Assembly: GCA_028622995.1 (NCBI GenBank)
Contig: JAJQJQ010000013.1
Coordinates: 4,650,001 to 4,714,000, forward strand
Length of the DNA stretch: 64,000 bases
Direction: 5' to 3'
Source: Panagrolaimus kolymaensis
Taxonomy: Eukaryota; Nematoda; Chromadorea; Rhabditida; Panagrolaimidae
Part shown: positions 10,782 through 20,864 of the stretch, piece after piece
Numbering within the stretch: position 1 is the first letter of the stretch
How the letters are laid out: every line of letters starts with the position of its first letter
Translations under genes and position numbers: made by a program
Notes under the pieces: model-generated
Databases searched by the model: none
Told to the model about the DNA's origin: nothing
What the model saw: the letters and a program-made list of their open reading frames with translations, nothing else

Positions 10782-11186
10782 TATTTATGGAAGCTGCTTT
10801 CTCATACATAACTGAAAAATTAGCCGTGCGTTATTTGTCACTTCATCCCGTCTATTTTTTATTTATAAATAAATTCGTTTCAGAATAGATAGTCCATATT
10901 TCAAGTTCTTCCCCTATGGGCCTACGAAGATTTACAAAAAAGCGAATGCTTCAAAGTTTCACGCATGTTCTATTTATAAGCAAAGCAAATCCTTACCAAA
11001 TTTCAAACATTTTGTTACGGTAAACCATCAAACTCGTATTTTACTTTATCATCAAACGTGTAATTTCAGAATTATATGGAAGATGACGGTCACATTGAAT
11101 TTCCCCGTCGATTTGGTTTTGGTGTTCCGAGCCAATTTATTAAGGCATATGAAGAAAGTTTTACTGACTACTGTATCGCTTCCGAG
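10782..11186 (+). pseudogene. unrecognised exon remnants
   Basis: Two coding-like exons with good borders. The first is 10884-11019 (acceptor CGTTTCAG, donor ACG|GTAAAC), reading ...IDSPYFKFFPYGPTKIY and then KHFVT. The second is 11070-11186 (acceptor AATTTCAG, donor GAG|GTTAAA), reading NYMEDDGHIEFPRRFGF and then GVPSQFIKAYEE. They agree in phase with each other. A possible first piece starts at 10782 (MEAAFSYITEKLAVRYL) but does not connect in phase to the Skp1-like gene upstream. No continuation is found past the MITE at 11248. I do not recognise the protein; it may be a decayed gene or the 3' part of the upstream gene with a missed exon. Confidence 0.3.
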
Positions 11187-11247
11187 GTTAAAGAATATTT
11201 ATGATTTTATATTTTTTTTTATTATTCATGAATGCTGCTATCAGGGC

Positions 11248-11481
11248 CAGGAGCGTCAGCAACTGGAAAATTTCGTGCAGTTGACTGGAACAAGGTGCAG
11301 TTGGCTGGAATTAATTTTTTTTTTGAAATTTAACTATTTTAATGATTAATATTTATAAAAAATGATATTGGTAGTTATTTTAGCTCGGTTTTAGCCATTC
11401 CAGTGAACTGGAACGCTATTCCAGCCAACTGGACGTTGTTCCAGTCAACTGCACGAAATTTTCCAGTTGCTGACGCTCCTG
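11248..11481. mobile_element. short hAT-like MITE, nearly all inverted repeat
   Basis: A 234-bp element whose two arms are near-perfect reverse complements for about 65 bp, starting CAGGAGCGTCAGCAACTGG. The arms are built from short related units such as CAGTTGACTGGAACAA and CAGTTGGCTGGAAT. The flanks carry an imperfect 8-bp duplication (ATCAGGGC on the left, TTCAGGGC one base beyond the right end). CAG-type termini and an 8-bp duplication fit the hAT superfamily. No coding capacity. Confidence 0.7.
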
Positions 11482-11662
11482 ATTCAGGGCCATTAGTAGG
11501 ATATTTATTTTTTGCGGCTTCCCTATTCGCCATTCTTTTTTCTTATCAAATGTTGTACTACCTCCTAGAATTGCATTGGCTTATAATAAATAATTATACC
11601 TAAATGTTTTCTGAAATGCTGTCCACAGCTTTTCATTTTGCATACTTAATTTACGAACTTAG

Positions 11663-11742
11663 GAAAGTCGATAAATGTTAAAATTGTGACTGTTACAACA
11701 GCAACTACAACTAACTTTTCTAAGTTTAAAGCGAGATCATAA
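11663..11742 (+). pseudogene. orphan copy of a chemoreceptor terminal exon
   Basis: Directly after a TTAG acceptor-like site, this stretch repeats the last exon of the receptor gene at 5826-6958. GAAAGTCGATAAATGTTAAA is shared, followed by GTGACTGTTACAACAGCAAC, and then a divergent tail ending at a TAA. I cannot find the receptor's other exons next to it. It looks like the surviving end of a duplicated receptor gene, or an exon moved on its own. Confidence 0.6.
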
Positions 11743-11876
11743 TTGAACAAAATTTCAAAATCACACTTAAAAAATTAGATTAAATATTTGTGACATAAAT
11801 GTGCGCATAGAATATATTTATTTTGTAATAAATTTATGAAAACTTTAATATTGTAGAATAAAAATTATATGGAAAA

Positions 11877-13163
11877 TTATTCTTCTGAATCCATGTAATC
11901 ATCCAATTCCGAGTCCATGATAGAAAATTCCGAGTCCACGTTATCCCCTTCTAGGTAATTTTCCACACCCTCATCTGCATAGCGACAAAATGTAAAATGA
12001 TTTTCAAGTTCGCTACCAACAACAGAAATAAAAATATTTAATTTAATTTTATCATTGAATACGTAAGTAATAGTGGGATTATTCAAAGTTCCATTAAGCA
12101 TTGAATAATAATTTTCATTCGATGGAAATCGTTTAGTTTTTGATACATACAATACAGAAGAACCTTTGCTAACGTTAAAAGTGATAAAAAACCCATGTTC
12201 ACTGAGAGAATAAGCAATTTTTGGGCTATATGATTCGAGTTGGTAAAAAAGGCTTTGATTTTGGTAAGTAACCCCTAAAACAAAAATGAAATATATTTAA
12301 CAACAATGCGATTCCTAAAGCAACCAAAACCCCTACTCTAATTGTCATAGACATTTAATTAAATTTGAAATGTACAAAATTGTTGTTACCTGTCACACGT
12401 TCTTGATTAGATGGAATAAAAATACAAACTTTACAAAGTTGTGCTTTTAAAATAGCTGGAAATGAGCTTGCAAGTTGTGAAAAATTATCAAACTTATAAT
12501 AATGCACGAAGGAGGGTGATGATGCTAAAATATTGGATAAATGTTGGAATTTTTTATAAATAAAAATAATATGTACATACCCCATTCACTTAAAGCTTTT
12601 TCTGCCATTTCACCGACACCAACTGTAAATAAATTAACACCAGAATCCTTGATTTTTATAATTTCAAGTTCCGTTAAAGCAACTTCCGTATGTGAATATG
12701 CTGCTGGTTTACCATCTGTAATTAAAATAGCAACTTTAGCTATATCAGCTCGTTCATTTTGGTTAAATTCTTGTTGAATGATTTTCAAAGCTTCAGAAAT
12801 ATTTGTGCCTCCATTTAATAAAGGAACTTTTTCTAATTTCGCGTAAGCAGATGTGAAGTTGAAAGTTAATGGATAGGTAAGGCTTGCATCATCCCCAAAT
12901 AAAACAATTCCAACTCGCGTTGAATCATGCGGAATCAAAATTGAAATCATATTCATCAAAAATTGCCGAATGTAATGATAATTTGGTTCGTTAAATTCAA
13001 TATTTGAAGATAAATCAATAACAAAAATAATATCCATTGGAGGTGGTTGTTCGCATGGAGTTACAACATCATTTCCAAAAGCATATTTTGTATTGATGCT
13101 CCCATCACTGTAGCAAGGAACAACAGCAATTGCAATAACGAAAAGCAAGAATAATTTTTCCAT
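11877..13163 (-). CDS. secreted von Willebrand factor A domain protein
   Basis: Three exons, 13163-12581, 12524-12390 and 12274-11877, all GT..AG with matching phase, 371 residues. The start is the ATG at 13163 because it opens a clean signal peptide (MEKLFLLFVIAIAVV, then PCYSDG); the frame upstream has no ATG. A vWA domain follows: DIIFVIDLSSN holds the first part of the metal site (D-x-S-x-S, last position Asn here), NGGTNISEAL carries the Thr, and ILITDGKP the Asp. TRVGIVLFGDDA is the usual third strand. The second half (SLFYQLESYSPKIAYSLSEH, ITYVFNDKIKLNIFISVVG) is beta-rich, and the end is very acidic (DSEFSIMDSELDDYMDSEE). Nematodes have many such single-vWA secreted proteins. Extracellular adhesion or binding is inferred; no partner is visible. 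Confidence 0.8.
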
Positions 13164-13998
13164 GTTGATGGAAAAATCAAAAATGAATAAAATTGTTTTA
13201 CACAACCTCTTTTAAACGAAATTTTTTTTGCCATTTTTAGAAACAAAAGTAAATTTTTTTTATAAAAATTATCTTATTCATTTTCTTCAAAGATGAATCT
13301 CTATGTTTCTAAAAACGATTGTTCATGATTCTGATTCTTTTTTCTATGCTTGTAATCTTCCAAAAATTTAAACTGTAGATGAATAATTTTTTTAATAACG
13401 AAAATAGAAAATGAAACATTTTAAAAACATGCTTCTCAATGAAAACTATGCACTGCTTGCTACAAAAAGGAAAAAACATTCTTAAAATAAAAACAATAAA
13501 ACTATAACACGTTGCTCTTCCAAAATTTAATTTAAAAAGGTTGTGAAATTTGGTTGACTCAAATAAAAAAAACTCTTGCTTTCGATAAAACACAACTTTG
13601 CGCAAAATATCTGTGAATATTTACTGCTTTATTTGTGTCCAAAAAAATATGTATTCTGCAAAAATAAGAGTGAATCAACGCAACTTATTTTTCTTTCTCT
13701 CTTCAATGTGAAAAAAATAGACAAACAAAGAAACTATAAATTTTGTCTCTTTCCTTTTTTAACTGTTTTGTGCGTGATATCATTCCTTTTTTTACAGGAA
13801 GTCCAGCATCATACAAGAAAATTGAAAGTAAACTATAAAATACAAAATGAAATTTGAGAAGAAAAAAGTGAGTATAAAATGAGCACAAAAAAGTTGAAAA
13901 TAAAATAAGTTAAAAGTTTCTTTTTCTATTCGAAACATTTAAATTTAAGTTTGTTGTTTAAATTGGAGGACGACATTGATTCGATTTAATTTAAAAAA
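13164..13998. other. divergent intergenic region
   Basis: About 830 bp between the vWA gene (minus) and the P450 gene (plus), so it should carry both promoters. The sequence is AT-rich with T-runs. Open frames at 13309-13888 on both strands are low-complexity and have no splice support. I see no other structure. Confidence 0.4.
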
Positions 13999-16900
13999 AT
14001 GATTACTTTACTTTTTACTGCAGCGGCATTGATAGTATCGAGTGGAATAATATATTATTTGTAAGTTATTTTGAACTAATATTTCTCAACTTTAATTTAT
14101 TCTTTTTCTGCGTTTTTTGTAAGTTTTAAAAAGTCAGAATGTTTGACTAAAAACTCAATGCATTTCAGAAAATTAAAAAAGAGCCATTAAAATTTAATTT
14201 TAACTTAAAATTTTTATATTCTTGGAAAAAAGTTTAATTTTTGGTTAAAAAAAATATGCTTTGAAGTTCTTCCCTAGCTTTTGTTTCGAGAATGGTTTTC
14301 TTTTATGATATTTTTATTATTGGAAAAAGTATTGTAAAAGAATAAATATAAAAACCACGGAACTTTTATTAATAAACCTCGAAAACGTTAAATATTTGGA
14401 TAAATCGATTACTTTTTTTGTTGATACAATGAATGTCAATTTTTTTAGCGCTGCACTTTACAACTCTTCTTATTGGAAGCGTCGAGGCATCCCTGGTCCG
14501 CCCATTGAAAACACGATTTATGGACATTATTATGATACTTCCATTCCAAAAGAACCAAGTTGTTTTAAATTTCAAGAATGGACAAAAAAATATGGAAAAA
14601 TTTATGGAACCATGGAAGGATGGAGAAAAGTGATGATTATTTCTGATCCTAAAATGGCACACGAAATGTTTGTTAAAAAATTTGAACATTTTCATGGACG
14701 TAAAATGCCTCCCATGGTTGGAAATGTTGATAAAGAAAAAAGAGTTCATGTGTTTTTGGCTCGTGGAGCTCGATGGAAGCGATTAAGAACTATCGCAAAT
14801 CCAAGTTTTACTGTCAATAATTTAAAGCAGGTTAGTGTTGGATTTAATTTAGAAATAAACTTTGTATTCAAAAACCCATAACATAAAATTAAAAAGAATT
14901 TATTTTGCCTCGAGACTTACCGATAAAAAAGGGTTTTATAATTTTCATGGTTGGACGCAAGATTCTTATTAAAATTTTTAATTATTTTTGAGTTAGTTGT
15001 CTCAATAAAAACCTCGAGGTTGGAAGAGAAAATAATAGTTTTTGTTTCAATACAAATTTTTTTTAAATAAATATACCTTTTTTTAGATTCTTCCAACCAT
15101 TGATGATTCATGCAAAGTAATGATTTCATTCCTCGATAAAGAATATGCCAAAAACCAAGCATTCAACATTCATCCATATTTCCATGAATTAACCATGGAT
15201 ATTATTTCTCGAATTGCTATGGGCCAAAAAGGAACCAAACAATTTGATAATCCTCGTGTGGAACTTGTTAAAGCAGTTTTTAATCGACAAGGCCCAATTG
15301 GAAAATATTCTTACTTGGTTCCAGTTTTGGGTTCATATCTTAGAATTATTTCATTGATTATGTCTAAATTTAAAGCAAATCCAATGATGCAACTTGTTAT
15401 GGAACTCTATGGCGCTGTTGAAGAAAGAAAAAAGGAGAGAGTGAGTTAATGGTGTGAAATTTAGGAAGACCAAAAAAAGAAAAACAAGCAAATTTTGGTT
15501 GGATAAATGTTTTTTTTTGTTGCGAGATAGCCAGCTAATGCCCAACAAAAAATAGAATATAATTTTGAATAATTAAAAGCTTTTTATCTAAAATAATAAT
15601 TTAAAAATAGCAGATATAGAAAAAATTTTATTAACTTTTATTAATAAAAAACGGAATTTTTTGTTAATCGCTTCCATTTTTTAACGAAAACTTCCCTAAT
15701 TTTAAAATTTTTTTGAAATTTTATTCAAAAACAAAAAATAAAGATTATTTTCCATTCAAGAAAATTTTAGGCTCTCAACAATAATTCTTCTACTGACATC
15801 AATGAAACCACCAATGCCCAATAGATTTCATTGATTTATTTATTGATGCCACAGATGAAAATGTTCATGATGGAGCTTACGAGAAAGCAGGGATGAAAGT
15901 AACGAAAAAAATGACGACTGATGAAATCGTTGGACAATGTTTTGTATTTTTATTAGCTGGATTCGATACCACAGCTAATACTCTTGCCACCACTGCTTGG
16001 TTATTAGCAAAAAATCCAGAAATTCAAAAACAATTGATTGAAGAAATTGACGAGATTTGCCCCAATGAAGATGTAACTTATGAACAATTAAATGAATTGA
16101 GATTGTGTGACGCGGTTATGAAAGAAGCATTAAGAATGTATCCCATCGCTACATTGTAAGTTTGCGAAAAAAGGCTGTTATTTGGGATTTTCTGCAGTTT
16201 ACAGTGCCCGTCTTTATTTTTTTATTTTTTCATTTTTGAGTGAATCGAACTTTTGTGAAACTGCCAGATCGGACGGGCACGTGACTAACCGCTGAACCAC
16301 AGATACCATACCTCGAGTTAGGGGGTGGATGTTTTCAAAATTTTGGGGGGAGGGGTCAAAAAACAACGTATAATTAATTATACGTTGTTTTTTTTCGAAA
16401 AAAATTTTTTTTATCATTCTTACCACATCGAAAAAAATTTTTACGTTAGTTTTTTTCTTCGAAGGGGAGGGAGGGGAGGGGGAATTCCCTCCGGTCCTCG
16501 AGGTATGACAGATACTACATTTTCAATGCATCAAAAGTTTGTTATATGAAATTGCAAACTTTCTAAATAGGATGTTGTTCGAGAGAAAAATAAATGTTCG
16601 ACTTTATTTGAAGAGTGTAAAAAAAGAGTAGTGAATGAAAAGAGAAATGAATGTTTGATATAAAAATGCCCGAGAGATCGAGAAGCTAGATAAAGTTATG
16701 CTCTCGATCTCCCCTTTTCTCTACACTTTCAAAGAAGGAGTCACAAAGGATTCAAGAACAAATAATGGATCCATGAATCAATAATGGATCCAAGAACCAA
16801 TAATGGATCTAAATTAATAAAGGATCCAAGAACCTTTAAGGGATCCAAGAACCAATGAAGTTTAATTAATGGATCCAAGATCCAAAGAAAGGATCTAAAT

Positions 16901-18264
16901 TAATAAAGGATCCAAGAGAACAAATAAAGGATCTAAATTTATAATGGATCCAAAAATTTTTAGTCTTAAATTTAATAGTCCCTAAATTTAAATAATGAAA
17001 ATTTCATAACAGTGAAAGTGAAAAAAGATTGTAAAAAAATAAATAAATGCGGGCACTTTAAATTAGGGTTGACCTCCCCCCCCCGCGGGGACGGGGACTC
17101 CCCGTTTCCCCGTCCCCGTTCCCCGTCCCCTTCCCCGTCCCCGAAAAAAATTCTCCCCGTTTTTCTCCCCGCCTCCCCGTCCCCGAAGGATTTTCTCCCC
17201 GAAAAAAAAATTGCAATGAAAAGCATACAAGAAAAAAATTTTTTTCTTAATAATTAACGAGAAAAAAAATTTTTTACTCCCCGTCTCCCCGTCCCCGAAC
17301 AAAATCCTCCCCGTTTTTCTCCCCGTCTCCCCGTCCCCGAAAAATTTTCTCCCCGAACGATTCCCCGTTCCCCGGTTTTTTTGAAAAACGGGGGGGGAGG
17401 GCAACCCTACTTTAAACTGCAGAAGACCCGTTATTTGTTCAAACTAAAAAAAATGGCTTCTTTTCCAATTTCGAGAGAAAGTTAAGAATTCTAATCGGAG
17501 AGAGTTGACAAAAGCTTCCATGCGTAAATTTTACATATTTGTAGTCACGCTTCTATCATCTGAAAAAAACTTCTCTTATGACTTTAAAGAATTTGAATGC
17601 TTTTTTCTAAAACCGAAAAATTATTTAAAAAAATTTTTTTTTAACTAAATCTCGAGTAACTCAAGCTAAATAGATCCGGACAATATACAAAAATTAATAT
17701 ATTAAAAATTGAATTTGCTTCTAAGCATTTTTTTTATTGGGTCGAAGCAAAATTCTATCAAGCCCTAAAAATTTAAAGTTATTTTTGCACTTAATTTCCA
17801 GTTTGATTTAATTCTTGGAAAAATATTATATTTTTGCTTTTAAAACTAAAAGAATTTTTATGTTTTCTGAAATTTTTTCCGGTTTTAGTGCCGCATCTCG
17901 AGAATGCATGGAAACCACAACTTTAGGGGAAACTAAAGTGGAGCAAGGAACTTTTGTTGCAGTCGATGTAATGACATTACATTTTGATAAAGAAATTTGG
18001 GGTGAAAATGCAAACGAATTTAATCCTGAACGATTTTATGATTTTACTGTCGACCAACAAATGGCTTATTATCCGTTTGGTGGAGGTCCAAGAACTTGTA
18101 TTGGCATGCGTTTGGCTTACATTGAAGAAAAGCTTGCACTTGTTCGAATTTTAAAAAAATACAAATTAATTGCAACAAGTGAAACAGAAGAAAAATTGAA
18201 AATGATTGGCCTTTCTGTATTGAATCCGGAATCAGTAACTGTGAAATTGATTAAACGTGAATAA
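13999..18264 (+). CDS. cytochrome P450 (clan 3-like)
   Basis: Five exons: 13999-14060, 14449-14830, 15087-15440, 15771-16155 and 17889-18264, about 519 residues. An N-terminal membrane anchor ([20 protein letters not shown]) fits a microsomal ER enzyme. All P450 landmarks are seen: the hinge GIPGPP, helix C WKRLR, helix [10 protein letters not shown], helix K EALR, NPERF, and the haem loop [11 protein letters not shown] with the Cys ligand. The family uses O2 and NADPH-derived electrons to hydroxylate lipophilic compounds; the substrate cannot be told. The sequence style suggests the CYP3 clan. Exon 4 needs one extra base at a C-run (15817-15819): upstream it reads ...NETTNA and hits a TAG, while downstream the right frame begins [11 protein letters not shown]. 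This may be a homopolymer error or a true frameshift. Intron 4 is 1.7 kb and full of repeats. Confidence 0.88.
16204..16306 (-). mobile_element. tRNA-derived SINE-like sequence
   Basis: On the minus strand this has an A-box-like TGGTTCAGCGGTTAG (16299-16285) and, 48 bp further, a B-box-like AGTTCGATTCA (16251-16241), followed by an A-rich tail (AAAAATGAAAAAATAAA). That is the order of a pol III promoter in tRNA-derived SINEs. The arms do not fold as a working tRNA. It also holds an inverted pair GTGCCCGTC/GACGGGCAC. It lies in intron 4 of the P450 gene. A decayed tRNA gene is the alternative. Confidence 0.42.
16307..16507. repeat. palindromic element bounded by CATACCTCGAG
   Basis: The outer ends CATACCTCGAG (16307-16317) and CTCGAGGTATG (16497-16507) are reverse complements. 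Inside, 16361-16390 is a perfect 30-bp palindrome with arms AAACAACGTATAATT. G-rich stretches (GGGGGGAGGGG, GGGGAGGGAGGGGAGGG) lie near each end. It is probably a small fold-back or MITE-type insertion in the P450 intron; no clear target duplication was found, so the class is not assigned. Confidence 0.5.
16745..16955. repeat. GGATCCAAGAA minisatellite
   Basis: About a dozen irregular repeats of a unit near GGATCCAAGAACCAATAAT, with variants GGATCTAAATTAATAAA. Spacing is about 16-24 bp. It lies in the P450 intron between the palindromic element and the third MITE. Confidence 0.7.
17064..17409. mobile_element. hAT-like MITE with CCCCGT-repeat interior
   Basis: A 346-bp element with ends TAGGGTTGACC and GGGCAACCCTA, flanked by CTTTAAAT (17056-17063) and CTTTAAAC (17410-17417), a 7-of-8 match to an 8-bp target duplication. 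TAGGGTTG-type termini and 8-bp duplications fit hAT elements. The arms consist of variants of CCCCGTTTCTCCCCGTC on one side and the same orientation on the other, around an AT-rich middle. No transposase. The open frames in it are artefacts of the repeat. Confidence 0.7.
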
Positions 18265-18582
18265 TTTTCTTTGCTGTATTATAATTTTTTTTAATGAATA
18301 TGAAAAGCAAAGAATAAAAAATTATAATTATAAATAAAACTAATTAGAAGTAAATAAAGACACATACACATCTTAATTTTTTTTGTGGCAATATTACGTT
18401 TTGCTATAGAATTTCACAGAATTTTTTGCATCCTATGTGCATAACATAGAAAAAGATCAAATCAATTTTTTATACGACTTACATTTGTGATTCAATACCC
18501 TAAATTAAAGAAACATCTGTTCAAGTGAATTTCAAAGATCAGTTTTATTAAAATTAAAAATATATGTATGATAAAAGTAAAG

Positions 18583-19656
18583 CTAAAAATTTGGTCGAGC
18601 GCTTGATCTCCGCATGGATGGCGGCGGTGGAATGGTGCGAGAAACACTTGGAAAAATCCGTTCTTTTTTGCCCATGATAACAACTGAAAATATTTTCTTC
18701 ACAGAATTTCTATAGGTTTTAACCACAGTCAATACCATGATAACATCAATAATTGGATAAAGAGAAGTCAAAGCAATTGAAATTTGTGCTCCATTTTTCA
18801 TAATTTTCAATGAACCAATAAATGAAATAAAAAATGTTAAGATGCCTAGGATCATAAAACTTGAAAAAATTATGGTAGTGATTGATTGAATCATGGTAGC
18901 TTGAAAAATAAGTTGAAATTGTTTGGAAGTTTTTTGAGATATTTTTAAATTTTTTGCCTTTTTGTATTTTGAATAGCCATTAAGGACAAAACATATAAGA
19001 AAAAATCTGTATAATACATATATTACTCCAGCCACAATAAAAGCAACGTTTAAAGAAGTTTTATTTGTATTTACAGGAGCAAAGAATGAAAATTCAGGAT
19101 TTTTCTCAAATAATAAATCAATATTGTTAACATTTTTTTCAAGTAAATTTTTGATGTAATTGTTATCCGAATTAATAAATACAAATATTGGGACAAAAAT
19201 AAGAGCGCTAAAATATGTAAATGCCATAAATATATATACATAAAATCTCCAATTTGTTTTTTTTTCATTCTGAATCGAAAGAATTCGAAATTGTCTTTCA
19301 AGAATATTTATAATTAAAATATCAACGATTGAAGCAAGAGAAAAACAAAAGCTAACCACCAAAATTGCGGAAGTCGTTGAGGACATTGGACTCAATAATC
19401 CAACTTGATAAACAATAGGAAAATGTAAAAGTTTTATTGGTTTCCATAAAATCAAAATTAATCCTGCCGAAAGACAAAAGAAAATATAAAGAAATGAAAG
19501 AATGCGAAAGAATTGCATTTTTTTATCGGTGGTTATAAAAACAATAAAAGCATAAAATAATTCCAGAAATAAACTTAAAATAAATGTAAAATTTTCATAA
19601 TATTGATAGATTGGAATTATATTTAAATCAATTATATCCGAAATATTATATTCCGT
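18583..19656 (-). CDS. srh/sri-like chemoreceptor, copy A (start codon ACG)
   Basis: One uninterrupted frame of 357 residues, the same length as copy B. Seven hydrophobic helices are visible, with family marks NFTFILSLFLELFYA, TTDKKMQFFRILSF, LLSPMSSTTSA, ER-FRILSI, ISQKTSKQFQLIFQATMIQS and, at the end of helix 7, LTSLYPIIDVI with VKTYRNSVKKIF. The last pattern (a P in helix 7, then Y-R) is typical of nematode Str-superfamily receptors such as Srh/Sri. The codon where copies B and D have ATG reads ACG here (19656-19654). The next in-frame ATG is 19518 and would remove helix 1. It lacks the intron found in B and D. It may be a non-AUG start, a missed upstream exon or a recently lost start. The role is chemosensation by family inference. 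Confidence 0.7.
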   Translation of the reverse strand, partial: TEYNISDIIDLNIIPIYQYYENFTFILSLFLELFYAFIVFITTDKKMQFFRILSFLYIFFCLSAGLILILWKPIKLLHFPIVYQVGLLSPMSSTTSAILVVSFCFSLASIVDILIINILERQFRILSIQNEKKTNWRFYVYIFMAFTYFSALIFVPIFVFINSDNNYIKNLLEKNVNNIDLLFEKNPEFSFFAPVNTNKTSLNVAFIVAGVIYVLYRFFLICFVLNGYSKYKKAKNLKISQKTSKQFQLIFQATMIQSITTIIFSSFMILGILTFFISFIGSLKIMKNGAQISIALTSLYPIIDVIMVLTVVKTYRNSVKKIFSVVIMGKKERIFPSVSRTIPPPPSMRRSSARPNF

Positions 19657-20864
19657 TATTCTATTTGACAATAGTGTAAGTAAAGAAATTAGACTTGCTA
19701 CACAAAAAAAATTCTTTAGCAAACGGCAAAATGTTCATCGATTTAGTTAAGGCTGCTTGCACCTGTTTTATTTATTATACATATATCAAAAATCCCTTCT
19801 TTCTTTCTTTTTTTTTAATAAAATTAAAATTACTTTTTTCATATTTTTTCAGGCAATTTTTGTTCGTCTTTATATCGAAGAACATTGAAAAGAATGTTGT
19901 CAGCAATAAAAATTGTTTTTGCAAAGAATAATCTAAATTTATGGCACTAAAATTCTATTCAAATTTTATTTTTTTTATAAAGTTTTATTTAAGTTAAGTT
20001 TTCGTAATTTGCCTTAATATATTATGTGAAGGTTTGGTAATATGTATGTATGTATGCATATGCTTGTGAAATAATTTCTTTTATGAATTTTTTTTCTAAA
20101 TTTCTCAATTTCTTTAATTTATTATATGGTTTTTGTCTTATAAATCGCATTTCATTATTAGAAAAAACAAAGCATAGAAATAAAAAAGATTTAATTTTAT
20201 TTAAATTATTAAATTGATATAAAATAAATTTGTTAACAATGCTAAGTGCTAAATCTTATAATGGAAGGTTGTTGTTGAATAGCGGAGAAAACGATTTTTT
20301 AGTTGGACAAAAAATACATAAATAGTGGAAAAGAAGTATTTTAAAATTTTGTATTCTTTAAAATAAATAAAATTAACTTTGGGCTTTTTATTCACACATG
20401 AAGTGTTTTTCAAACAAAGAGTTCTCTATTTTTTTTATGTATGAATCACGCCAGTTTTACTTTACTAACACATCGTTTCTTTTTCGAAAAATTTTAAAAG
20501 TATTAAAAATATGTGTTTTGTTCTTTTGTCCATAATAAAGCACGTTTAAAAAATTATATACATTTCCCTCGTATTTTGTGCGCAATTCTTTTACACAAGT
20601 TGCTTAGCTACTCAAAGAATTATTATAAGCTTTTACACACCCTGACAACGGCTAAAGATTAATTTTTTAAGTCTAAAAAATTTGCTTAAATCCTATTTAA
20701 AAAATAGATTGGTTTTTGTCAATAATAAAAAAAGTCATTTATTTTTCCATTAATATGTAATTAGCTCTTTTTAAGAACTAAACACCCCTGCTTATTTGGC
20801 AACTTTTTTATTTTATTAACGATTTTTAACAAGGAAATTCAAAGCCACTAAAAAAAGCAAAATT
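19657..20864. other. 5' region of copy A, part of a segmental duplication
   Basis: No exon seen. Pieces resemble the 5' region of copy B: the stretch near 20090-20190 resembles 23215-23300, and GGCTAAAGATTAATT near 20650 resembles AGCTAAAGATTAATT near 23103. The stretch just upstream of copy A (AACATTTTG...TTGC...AAAG) matches that upstream of copy B. The receptor copies therefore arose with their upstream DNA. Confidence 0.45.

Noticed and set aside
13309..13888. Open frames in the vWA/P450 intergenic region
   Set aside because: They are low-complexity, lack supported starts or splice sites and overlap each other on both strands.
16972..17404. Pro/Gly/Arg-rich open frames on both strands
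   Set aside because: They come from the CCCCGT repeats of the GC-rich MITE.
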